The notes under the pieces are model-generated. The model searched no databases, was not told the DNA's origin, and saw only the letters and a program-made list of their open reading frames with translations. A stretch of DNA of 64,000 bases from Carallia brachiata (taxonomy: Eukaryota > Streptophyta > Magnoliopsida > Malpighiales > Rhizophoraceae): positions 1,985,092 through 2,049,091 of the forward strand of contig JADCRB010000069.1 of assembly GCA_021464245.1 (NCBI GenBank), given 5' to 3'. A program made the position numbers and the translations under genes. How positions within the stretch are numbered: the first letter of the stretch is position 1; each line of letters opens with the position of its first letter. Positions 37,301 to 47,900 of the stretch are shown here, piece by piece.

Positions 37301-38857
37301 AACATGATTGGAGGGAAAGCTAACACAAAAATGTTGACAAGAACTCGGTTTCATGCCTGTATGAAAAGCTTAAACTGACTTGGTCCCTTTGCAAGTTTAT
37401 AAAGCATTATAATCTATATTCCACAGTTTTTAATAATATCAAAGTTAACTCAAACCATACTTCCCAAACATAAAGTAAATCTCCGTAAAGGACTTTCAAA
37501 CGTGCTTACAGGTAGAGCCTCAGAAACTTGCTCCAGATTTTTTGTCAAATTTGCAACAGCATTTGCCATGTTATGCTTAGTCACGTACATAAGATCTGTG
37601 AATTTTCCGCCCTAATTTCCAATAAGATTTTCCAAAAAGAAAAAAGGAAGAAAAAGAAGAAGATTAGTCTACGGAAAGTACCTTAATTAATCTCAAATCC
37701 AAACAATAAATAGGTGAAATAAAAAGGATGCATAATTATGGTGTCAGAAGGAAACAACAGGAAACACATTGGCATTTGTATTACCTTCCACCACTTGTAA
37801 CCATAACCTAATGCACCCAAAGCAGCAGCTGGAATTATGAGACCACTATAGTTGCCTGCATAAGTGAAAAGGAGATACTAAGAAAACAGCCAACTGTGAG
37901 CCTCACTAAGAAATAACCAGAAAATTGCTTTGCCTGCGGTGCCAAACACCTTGAGAGCATTCTGCCAAAGACATGAAAATGCACATTCTGCAGCTGAAAC
38001 CAAGAACATGCGATATAAAGATAGAAGATACTTATTTGGCCAGAAGCCCCATTTAGAACTGTTATTTGCTGAGAGGAGGCCAGTTGTCGGACCTCCATTG
38101 CCAGTCGTCACACCTATAAAGAGATTCAAAATAGAAAATTAACTGTTTTGAAATGGCGCAAGTTAAGCTGAAATGCTTCTACACTACAATTATCCAAAAA
38201 GAAACCAAATATCTACACTATTGCAATGTGTGCCACTTAAACCAGGTAGCATAGTAACTTAAACTGCAAGAATCTTGTTACCTGTTGCGCTATTGCATCA
38301 GAATAGTCAGAATCACCCTCCGTTTGTCCCCCGGATTTCTCTATTCCTTTGACCAATGACTGCCCAAAATATTAACCGAGAAAAAAGAAAAAAACCTTAA
38401 GAAAACCAAAAACAACACAAACTAAGGTCCGGAAACTCTCATTGGACTGCCATTTAAAAGTCTCCCACCCGCAACAAACAAAAATCCCTCACTCATTCAA
38501 ACCGAGTAAAGAAGACCATTGCAACTGACACCAAGCACAAAGACCAAATTCAAGAAGTCTTAACCTAATGGAACCAAGAAAACTCTTCACTAACTCGGTA
38601 AACTCTAGCCTAATCAAATCAGGACGTGCTAGATAGTACGGTTACCTGAAGTTCACCAAGCAAATCGGATAATTTTCCCTTTTTGAGCAAGATCGTACCG
38701 GCGTATCCTAAAAATTAAAAAAAATAAAGAAAAAAAAATGTCAACTAAGAGTAATACAAGTTTGTGAGCAACTAAAGGAGAATGAACAGTTAGAGAAAGT
38801 GCCTGCTCCGGCGAGGATCAGGATCCGGGAAAGTCCGATTCCGGTTTGCATAGCCAT
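34351..38857 (-). CDS. DUF1664 family protein gene, probably disrupted
   Basis: Plant protein of unknown function with an N-terminal hydrophobic segment and predicted coiled-coil. Twelve exons: 38857-38803, 38707-38646, 38359-38282, 38113-38032, 37855-37785, 37611-37510, 37075-36986, 36658-36584, 36305-36274, 35460-35383, 34844-34779 and 34494-34351. Recognisable segments are MAMQTGIGLSRILILAGAGY, AMEVRQLASSQQITVLNG, IIPAAALGALGYGYKWWK, GKFTDLMYVTKHNMANAV and LYLCNFVGGKKM. Without lesions it would be 311 aa. Three oddities are seen. Intron 1 has a GC donor. Exon 4 opens GTG TGA where the family has Val-Arg, an in-frame stop at 38110-38108. Exon 9 is 32 nt instead of 33, one base short within CTGGAGAGAAACAG, which shifts the frame. 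Exon 9 skipping and a downstream acceptor (GGAG/GTCCGA) could each restore the frame, so some product is possible. Assembly error is the main alternative. Confidence 0.82.
36274..36305 (-). other. One-base-short exon 9 of the DUF1664 gene
   Basis: The exon encodes DGKIGTLE and then loses frame. CTGGAG-AGAAACAG lacks one base relative to a Leu-Glu-Glu-Lys-Gln reading that would join exon 10 (DLANMGV) in phase 0. The missing base falls in a GA-repeat, a typical slippage or sequencing-error site. Confidence 0.65.
38108..38110 (-). other. Premature TGA codon in exon 4 of the DUF1664 gene
   Basis: After the acceptor TTTATAG, exon 4 reads GTG TGA CGA CTG GCA ATG GAG. The family reads Val-Arg-Arg-Leu-Ala-Met-Glu here, so TGA most likely derives from CGA by a C-to-T change at a CpG. 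An alternative acceptor 21 nt downstream would bypass it and keep the frame. Confidence 0.7.
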
Positions 38858-39009
38858 GGCTAACAGTCGGGTGAAACTGCTGTTTGCGGGAGATCCTTGT
38901 TTGGTTCGATTTTGGATCCGTGTTCTGTGGAAAACGGTCAAGCATACAGTAGTTGAGGCTCTTTGGGCTGGGTAATCGGCCGACTTAGCTTAAACTGGTC
39001 CTGGCTTTG

Positions 39010-39916
39010 ATTGATGGACCTCATAAACTTGGGCCAACAACTATTTTAAGGAATGCTGTGGAGAGAGGTCTCGTGGGCGGTGAGCCAAAAAATAATAATA
39101 ATTTTCTGAAAGTAGAAAAAAAATTTTCACTTTTGCTAGATTAAAAAAAATAGAAAAAAAATTATTTTATTAATATTATCGTCTCCTTTATCTCCTAATT
39201 ATTAGGTTGGTAGCTCCAAATAATAAAATAAAAGAAACAAAATAAAAAAAAATTCATGGTCAGTAAATTAATTTTTAACAAGTTAAATAACATTCGTAGT
39301 TAGTAAAAATCAGTCCATCCTTCTATATATAAACATAGTTTTAATAAGGGAAATGAACCTCTCTATAAATCTCTTACAATAGACAAGTTGTGTGTTCTTT
39401 AATCAAAAGGGATGAAAAATAAACAAAACTATCCGCCTAAAAAAGGCTTCAAACTCCGAATCCTTTCCCCTTCCTTAACCGCATTCTACATAGCATCGGC
39501 CAAATGATGAAATCCCATTGGTAGAGAAGTTCTTTTAATTAAGCAGTTGGTTTCCTCCAGCAATTAGGAAATCCAATTTTGGTACTAATAAAGTAAACAA
39601 AGGCTCGTTGCCCACCTTACACCTTCTTTTCTCCTACGCGGATATGGTTTCCTCCAATAATAAGGAAATCCTAGTTTAATTCTAATTAGGTAAAATCAAG
39701 ACCAGTTGTCCATATTGCTCTTCTAATCCTAGGTGGATTTGGTTTCCTCCAATGAATTGGAAATCCGAGTTTGATACTAACAAGGTAAACATAAGATTCG
39801 TCAACCAGTAAATGAAATGCACCATGAGAATAAACAACGCGTGCAAAAAGTAGAGTATAACGCAAAGATAACTACGAAATTAAAATTTCTCTCCTTTCTT
39901 TTCTGCGCTCAATTCT
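39010..39916. other. Intergenic DNA, no supported gene
   Basis: The portion near 38960-39035 has two TGGGC motifs (GGGCTGGG, TTGGGCCA) and is likely part of the DUF1664 promoter. A sequence like TTTCCTCC(A)(A)TAATAAGGAAATCC recurs three times between about 39550 and 39770 as a diverged short repeat. No coding signal. Confidence 0.45.
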
Positions 39917-40039
39917 TTTTTTTTTTTTATCTGTTTGGCTCAACTGGTCAAGAGGAACTCACTTGGGAAATTAAAGAGGTGTGCCCAAACAAAGATTCGA
40001 ACTCTAGCCTGAAGTTCCTACCATCTTAGCTAGACACCG
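39917..40039 (-). mobile_element. tRNA-derived SINE with 12-bp target-site duplication
   Basis: On the minus strand the element opens with an RNA polymerase III A-box (TAGCTAAGATGG), followed about 30 nt later by a B-box (AGTTCGAATCT). It runs about 120 bp and ends in an A-run (plus-strand T-run 39917-39927). It is flanked by perfect 12-bp direct repeats GCGCTCAATTCT at 39905-39916 and 40040-40051. A tRNA-like head, an A-tail and a target duplication together define a SINE. The perfect duplication implies a recent insertion. Confidence 0.85.
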
Positions 40040-40051
40040 GCGCTCAATTCT

Positions 40052-41720
40052 CTTGACATCACTTATATTACCAGTTCATTGTTGATAAGGAAAGCCCAGA
40101 GTTGGCCGCAAGGCCCAATTCAGGATTGGACCCAATAATCTCCTCATTTGGGTGACGGAGAACCTGTGGGCTGCAAACCTTATCAAACCCCTGTAGAAAT
40201 TCCACTCTGGCAGGATAAAAAAAAAAAATATTCCATGTGTAACTTCTCCACAACTTCAGAGTAGGATTTTCTTATTGGTTTTTTTTTTAATTTATTAGGA
40301 AATTTGTTGGCTATAAATTATACAATAAAAGATAATTCTCATCACTTATAAATCTCTTATACTCTATTCTTAGTATTCTATGAGTCTATTTTAACAATTG
40401 ATTTTAGAAGAATAAAATTTTTGAAGGACAAAAAATTATATCATAATAAAACTCGAGGGAGGGGCAACATTTCCTATAATACTAAGTTAATATTAATTCA
40501 CGTAAATTTTTCTATATCATTATATATATAAACAAATGTAGGGGTAAGGGGGCAATCATCCGCGATTAGTCTATTAATTACTCCACACCATTTAAAGGCA
40601 AGGACTCCACACATAAAATTATAAATAGACCCTTGATTGTTTATTCTCTTGTAGTTGCACATCCTACGTCCGGAGTTGAGCTTAGCATTTTTCTTGGTGA
40701 ATCTTCCTCATCAATTTTCAATGACTTGTAGCAACGTTGATCCACAACTTGTTAGTCGTGTAGACTAAAAAATCTACAGTTTGTCACTCGGTAGGTCCAT
40801 TCCTACACAATGCACTTTTATTTAAATCACAAACAAGAATATATACATATCAAAATTTAAATAAGTCAGTGTGGTCAGCTCGTGGTCTCTATCGTGCACC
40901 GGCCTCTGATTATTGTGCACCAAGAGAGCCTCTATGAATTCCGTCACTCTTGTAACGTTTAGTGCCTCTTGCTAGGCTTTGTGCCTTTTGTGGGCTTGTT
41001 TCTAGTGCTCGTTTTCGTTTCTCTTTAGTTTCTGACTGCTATTGTCGGTTGTTTCTTTCTCGTCTCATTGTCTAGTCACAACTCCAAGTTTCGTCGGTTA
41101 CCTCCCCCATCTCGCTGCTTTCTCTCCGATAGGTGGGAAGGCAGGGGAGGGGTGCTTTTTAGTTGGTGAGTGGATGTGTATAGCTTGGAGCTTGTTGTTG
41201 TCTATGCCACTCGTCTGTCTTCTCCATTGCTCGGGTTGACGACTTTTAATTTGGCTCTCCTCCATTGATTTGGTCCATGCCATGCAGATGGGTTCATGCT
41301 TTTGCCTTGTGGGTGGCGTCGTGGTGTTCTTGCGGTCTTGCCGCTGGCAGCCCTGTGGGGCTTGTTTCTGCTCTAGGTAGACCGGTATTTGCCGGTCTCA
41401 ATCTGCTAGTATCTTACTATCAGTTGTGCGGTGGAGGAGCCAGAAACTTCTAATTTCCTGATCTGCTTCTTTGGGCCTTAGGTCATCCTTATGTATGGAT
41501 TTGTTTTCTTTTTAGGCTTTGAGTATAGAATTGAGTTACTTTTGACCTGTATGTCTATAGGATTTGGATTAATACTTTGGTAAACTGGGTTGTATATACG
41601 AGGGTTGTCTATGTTTCTTCCCTTATATTGGATGTGTGGGCTCGTAAAGTTGACTTTTATATACCTAATTTAATTTTAATATAATGCACTTTCTCTTCTG
41701 ACCAAAACACAAAAGTAATT
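40052..41720. other. Intergenic DNA with a possible retroelement 3' remnant
   Basis: From about 40860 to 41700 the base composition shifts to T- and G-rich with moderate GC, unlike its AT-rich surroundings. It ends TTTAATTTTAATATAATGCAC and then CTTCTGACCAAAAC, the sort of end seen on plant LINE 3' UTRs. No reverse-transcriptase or RNase H motif is readable, so the assignment is weak. Confidence 0.3.
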
Positions 41721-42987
41721 TTATTATTTAATAATAATAATATACACAAAATTAATCAAACATCTAATTATTTTTTTTAACAAAAATAATATTAAATAAA
41801 TAAACCAAACAAAAAATTGCTAAATATTCAAATGTTAGCTCATGATCAAACTAATATGATTGGTTCGGAATCGGCCTGTTATAGGAGTCAAAGTCTAAGT
41901 TTATTTATTTATTAATTTTTATGCAAGGGATTCAAAGTCAAAGTTGAATGAGTACAAAAGTGGAAAATTCACACGTTATAATATTCTTTTAGTTATCATA
42001 GGATTTTTGTATATTTTATATTCACAAATTCGAAGACAAACTTAATATATTTAAGGGCATTAAATGACAAGGATAATAAATAATTAATGTTCAAATCTTT
42101 GGGATTGTAATTAATTTAATAGACATGTCAAAAAATTAGATTTAATAGAAAAAAATAATTATTTGTATTGCTCTATAGCTTAAAATCAGTAAACAGATTA
42201 ATTGATAATACAATATTTATTGTCATAAAAAAGAATAAACAAGCTTTTTGCGTGTTAAGGAAAAACAGAAATCAATGTGAGAAACACATCATCTTGCTCG
42301 AGTAATCTATACATTTGACTATGATTTTAGCCATTTATTTAAGTACGTTGTTACCGTTCTTCCTCATTTGCTGGTACAATGTCAAGAAGAACAAAACCGA
42401 AAAACAAACACAAAAAGTTAGAATAAAAAAAAATGATAACAATACAATAAAAGAAAATTTTATTAAGTTAAAACAACACATAACTCATTAAATAAATTGT
42501 ACATAGTCCAGACATAATATTAAAATCAAAGAAAAAAGTTATAAATCTTGCGTTGTAAATGTTAAATTGTCATCTAAATAAAATTGTGAGATAATTTTTA
42601 AAATGATTATTAAACTCTTTACTGTTAAATTTTTTAATAAAAAAATTAAATATATTAAATTATTTTATTTTTATTATAAAAAGGACAAATATAATTTTAA
42701 AAAATATCTTTCTATTTCAATTAAACAGAAATTCTAGCATTTGATTCTCTTCTCTGTATCCGGACTCAAAATCAAAATAAAAAAGAGAGGAGAGAGGAGA
42801 GTACTTTTCACGCGTGGTGCCAGCTGGCTGTTAGAGAGAGGTCCGCAGATCCATGGCCGTCTCTCCAACTCGAACACGTGACCCATCTTCTCCTTTCCTT
42901 CAAATCCCGCCGGCCAATTGCCTCGCTCTATCCCCCCCACGGCCCAACCCCACTGTCGATTAATTAATAAATTTTAATTTAAAAGAT

Positions 42988-43021
<34 letters not shown>

Positions 43022-43338
43022 ATCATGTCATTTTAATTATTATAATAATATTAATAATAACTAAAATATAAAAATAGAGAGAAAATAAATATCAGGCGTC
43101 CAAATAAATAAGGAAAATCCCTCTCGTATCCACCTCCCATCATTTTTTTTCCTAAATGAAATACAATGATAAATAAGCATCAGATTTTTTTTATTGTCTT
43201 TGGTCACCAGTATATAGAGTATTAAAATTATTGAATTTCGACTAATTTAAATTGAATTAAATAGACCTATAAAAGAATAAACTCTCTTAATATTTATTTG
43301 CTTCATTCATAAGATTTAAATTTGAAATTTTATTTATA
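41721..43338. other. AT-rich intergenic DNA upstream of the kinase gene
   Basis: No gene is seen. An (ATA)n/(TAT)n palindromic microsatellite lies at about 42987-43018. A less AT-rich patch at about 42790-42955 contains ACACGTGACC near 42875 (G-box core CACGTG), but no exon. Confidence 0.5.
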
Positions 43339-43815
43339 GTGTGATTGGATAGTGAGAAATTAAATAAAAAGTGAATGAAAAAGAAAATGAATAGAAAATA
43401 GTATAGTAATAATGATATTATGATTGATAAAAAGTAAAGATTAGAAAATTGTGAGAAAGAAAATAAATAGTAATTTATGAGAGAAAAAGTAAAAGGTAGT
43501 TGTTTGAATTGATAGAAAATGAATAAAAAGAAAAAAAATCTTTTTCTTTTCTTTTTTCTTTCTTTTGGAAAATATTCAAACATGGTAATAGAGTGTGATT
43601 GGATAGTGAGAAATTAAATAGAAAGTAAATAAAAAAAATGAGTAGAAAATAATAAAATAATTATGATATTATAATTGATAAAAAATAATAATTAAAAAGT
43701 TGTAAAAAAAAATAATTTATAAAAAAATAAAAAATAATTATTTAGATTAATAAAAAATAAATAAAAATTTTAATTTTTTTCTTTTTCCTTTTTCTTAAAA
43801 AAATGCCAAACATGA
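43339..43815. repeat. Tandem pair of the dispersed A-rich repeat (copies B and C)
   Basis: GTGTGATTGGATAGTGAGAA begins copy B (about 43339-43590) and recurs as the start of copy C (about 43592-43815). The copies have the same internal order: GAAAATGAATAGAAAATA, then ATGATATTATGATTGATAAA, then a CTTTTTCTTTT-rich end followed by CAAACATG. Copy A is at 34061-34309. The end of copy C (ATGCCAAACATGAC), inverted, resembles the start, so this is probably a short terminal-inverted-repeat element. Confidence 0.7.
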
Positions 43816-43940
43816 CCCCAAGGGAAGTGGTGCCCAACTACTGAGCATTGGTCCAGCGTCAGATTCATATATATCATAATATATCTTGCATCTCTAAGCA
43901 ATATATATACATATATATATTCTTTCTCAGTAAGATTCAA

Positions 43941-44873
43941 ATGGTGTGGTATTGCCTACAGCAGGCGGAGCAGGAGGGGATTCTAATGCTTGGATCTGCT
44001 GGTGGTAACTTCAATTTCTTTTTCCTTTTTTCTGTTTTTTTTCCTCTTCTTTTCTTAAAGTTCTGTTAACTTTAGTTTGAATCTTGGGTTCTTTATCTGC
44101 TTTATTTAGCCAGTGATCAATCATATTATTATCACAATTATTGTTATTATTATTATTATTATTTTGCTGTGTAAGAATGCTTTGTAGGCAGCTTTGATGT
44201 TCAAGGTTGCCTTCGAGGTGGGTTTCAAAGTTGCTGGTTGAGAATAATGGTGCAATTAGGTGCTTTCAGTCAAATTAGTTTTGCACGGCAATTTCCGGGG
44301 TTTTTTTTTTTTTTTTCGATTTAATTAAATATGCAATTTGGACTTGGTTTGGTGGTTGGTGATCACATATTTTAAAAGAAGGGACCGTTGAAATTTCTCA
44401 TCTTCCGTTGTGATGGTGATACTATGTAGATTCAAACCCGAATTACTCTCAACTTTGGGACTTCACCATCTGCATTGGTGGCATTTCTGGCATTGAAAAT
44501 TTCCGACGAATCAAATACATTGTTTTTCTTCCTGATCTCTAGTAAAAACCCCCTGGAGATCTGTTATTTCTGTTTATCTTTGCTATGTTATTGAAACAAA
44601 AGAATTCCTCAATGGCATTAATAGGTTCAATGCGATGAAAATTCTAGATTACTAACTTGTTTGGCGGTTGGGAGGGGGCGTTAGATGTGTTGTACTTCTA
44701 AATTTTATTCCTCTTGGATTCATGTGTTCTGCTTTCTGTATCTGTTGATCCTGGAAGTTGTTTTGCTTTTGTTTGAATATTTTTTTTGGTTGAATCTTAA
44801 GTAGGGCCTTGGCTTTGCAGGTCAAATGGCCTCCAGCACGAACAATTTGGAACGGAAGTGGTTGTCAATTTAG
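43941..44873 (+). other. Spliced upstream ORF in the kinase leader (38 codons)
   Basis: An ATG at 43941 opens a frame reading MVWYCLQQAEQEG then ILMLGSAG. It runs into a GTAACT donor (exon end 44004) and continues after the acceptor TTTGCAG (exon start 44821) as QMASSTNNLERKWLSI, stopping at TAG 44871-44873. The main kinase start is at 44971, so this would be a separate uORF in the 5' leader, split by the leader intron. Its amino-acid composition looks protein-like. Whether it is conserved cannot be judged here. Confidence 0.45.
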
Positions 44874-44970
44874 TGTTTGGATCTGTGAGAATCATTTTCA
44901 AAATGAAAAGCTCTTCTATGGAGTAAGGACTGGGAGCCGAAATGGTTTTACATCCCAAATATTTACAGAC

Positions 44971-47900
44971 ATGGAGGAGATACGAGATGATGCGGGGCCA
45001 ACAGAGCAAGGGCCTTCCAATGCTTTGTGGTGGGGTTCAGATTTTATGGAGAAATTTGATTCTATTTCAGTGCTTTCTCAAGAAGATAGCTTGAGTAATA
45101 AAGAGTCGCCAAGAAGTTCTGAGGAAGATGGCTTGCCATCACAGACAGCATCACAAATTCTCTGGAGCACAGGGATACTTGCTGAGCGAATTCCAAATGG
45201 TTTCTATTCTGTGATGCCGGTGAGAACCGAAAGCTCTTATATTGGAATGAAATTCTTCTTTATCACTGTTTTTAGACCGCTTTTTACTTAGATCATTGAT
45301 GGGAAATGCCTTCGAAAAGAAAATACTCATAAACAAAAGCTTCTATTTGATTGAAAAAAAAACGCCCCATGAAATACCTCTTCCACTAAGACTGTTGCTG
45401 TGAAATAAGAACAGAACTAGATATGAATAGCCCTGGTTGACTAATTCTTATTCTACTTGTTCCAGTAATCTCTTAAATAACATTCTAGGTTTTTGAATAA
45501 TTATCTGGTAAGCCAAAAATGCTACTTTTTCTCTGCAAGGATATCCCAGATAAGGGTTCTTTGAAAGTCACGCATAGAAGAAAAAAAATACAAGAAGGAT
45601 TTGTAAAGATTTGTGGAAACGTAGGCTCAGTAACTTAAATCACAAGAGAAAAGAAGTAAGTAACACTAAATGGGTTTTTGGATGTCATATTGTACCTAAA
45701 ACCTTAACGCTTAGGTTGTGGATTTTCTAATCACATTTATATGTTGCTTTGCTCCATCGTTCCTTTCCAATATGAGATTTCTATATCTTATACTCTAGCA
45801 CGCTCCCTCACGTGAAAGCCCAACTCATCTAGGTTGGGTACAACTCACTTGCGCTGGAAGCGTGAACAAACAACGAAAGTTTAGCTCACCTGGGTTCGAC
45901 TCAGCTCACCTGGGCTAGCTCTAGTTTACCATTAAATGTGAAGGGCAGTAAGATTCATATTCTGATATCATGTAAAGATTTGCAGAAGCGTAAGACCCAA
46001 TAACTTAGATGGATCACAGAAAGGAAGAAGCAAACAACACTAAATGGGTTTTTAGACACCACATCTTACTTAAAACCTTAAAACTTAGGTTATGGATCTT
46101 CTAACCACACTTATATGTTGCTTTACTTCCTTCCTTCCTTTTCAATATAGGAATTCTATATCTTATACTCTAAAAGGATCCAAATTTTAAGAATTAAAAA
46201 TTGCTTAACATATCTTCTGAATTGTTGGATGTGTTTCTAATTTATTGGAACTAACCAAATATACGTTAATCAGGTGGAGAGAGGGGTAGGAACTAGATCA
46301 GCAGACAGCAGTTCAGTTTTGTGGTTGAGAACCTATTCTTTATATAATTAGAAAGTTAATGCAGCTTTTCATCTGTTTTTAATTGACAAATTTACGATAG
46401 TGCCTCTTCTTTTGTTTTTATCTATTTGTACATTTTTTAGGTTGGTAGGGAGAGGGATGCACAAAGAATGCCTACTGAGAATTAGGTTGACATTTGTGTC
46501 AGATATTAGGACCTATGCACGTCATGCCAAAAGGAAACCATTGAAAATTGTAATGCTGAGACTTATTATCTTTGATTAAAGCCACTATTGTCTAGAAAAG
46601 CTCAGTGTAAATGTATGATGCATGTGCTATTGTTGAATGTCCAGGTTCTAACAAGTGGGCTTTTGCTGCACATGTTGGACAGAGTAGTTATTAATCGTCC
46701 TTTTCTGATTATAATTTTTGAGTCTCACCTCTACACCTCTCAATGGCAACCATGAATTTATGATGCTCATCCTTTTATTATCTTTTGTAGTGTTCACATT
46801 CCCTAGGCTCCAAAGAGCTTGTCGTATGTACCTTCAAAAAACACTAGTAAGATGGCCCCAAATCTGAAGCCGTAGTTGTGCTAGTTTTTCTATTTGGTGG
46901 TTTTCAATATTGTCAAATTTGTCTGTCTTGCAGTGCCTGTCCCTTTAATGCTTTTTCTTCAGTTACCATACTTGCTGTCCTGTAGTATGTCGGCTTTGAT
47001 TCTTTCTTTTGCCTCTATTATATTACATCTGAATGATTCCTTTCCAACTTCTTCTCAATTATTGAGATTATGTCTCTTCAGGCTTCAGAATTATCTTGTC
47101 CAGTCCTTAGATTATAACATAAATGCATCTAACCTTTGAATTGTTGATGTTTCCAAAGACAACAAGTATTGTTGGTTGAATCAGGGGTGGAATGGTTTTC
47201 AATTAAAATTCTTCTTCCTATTCACAGCGTTTTATTGTTTGACTGGTGGCCAGTGAATTTTTTTTATCTCACTTCATCTTGAGCTAATCTGACAGTTTGT
47301 GATTGTTAACAGGATAAAAAGCTTAAGGAGCTTTTTGATAGTATTCCAACTTTGGACGAGCTTTGTGCTTTGGGGCCTGAGGTTCTCAAGGCTGATATTA
47401 TTCTTGTGGATGCAAAAAAAGATAAAAAGTTATCCATGCTGAAGCAATTTATTGTGGTACTGGTGAAGGGATTGAACTCAAATCCAGCCACAATGATAAA
47501 GAAAATTGCTGAATTGGTGAGGACTTCATATTAACTTGTTTACTTCTATGAATATTTTCGTTGGAAGTCATACACAAAAATGTGCGTGCATGCATCTATA
47601 CATCGCTTTGTTGCTTGTTAATGGTATTTGGATTAAGTCTATCTTCACACAGTTGGCGGTTCTACGTGGTGGTGATTTTGGGGCTGCATAGCAGTGATGA
47701 TGGTGTTGTGGTGGTAGACAGTGGGTTCAGCATATTTGTGGTGTTAGTGATCATGATTTGGTTTTAGATGTTGAGCACCCATATGTAACCCATTAAACTT
47801 GACATGTCTTCCATTTATAAACCTATCCATATGCTCAGTGAAGATGCATTAAGGTCCATGTTGTAGAAATTTTCAAGTTTGCCAAAATTAGAGAATAGCG

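Noticed and set aside
38858..38941. DUF1664 start at the upstream in-frame Met (38941)
   Set aside because: The extension (MTVFHRTRIQN...) is not seen in family members, which begin MAMQ followed directly by the hydrophobic segment.
40860..41700. Protein-coding gene in the T/G-rich patch
   Set aside because: The only ORFs are about 60 codons long with no domain and no splice support. A retroelement 3' UTR remnant is more likely, though unproven.
44809..44970. Kinase N-terminal extension starting at an ATG at 44809
   Set aside because: That ATG is upstream of the acceptor TTTGCAG at 44814-44820 and so lies in the leader intron. MEEIRDD at 44971 matches the family start.
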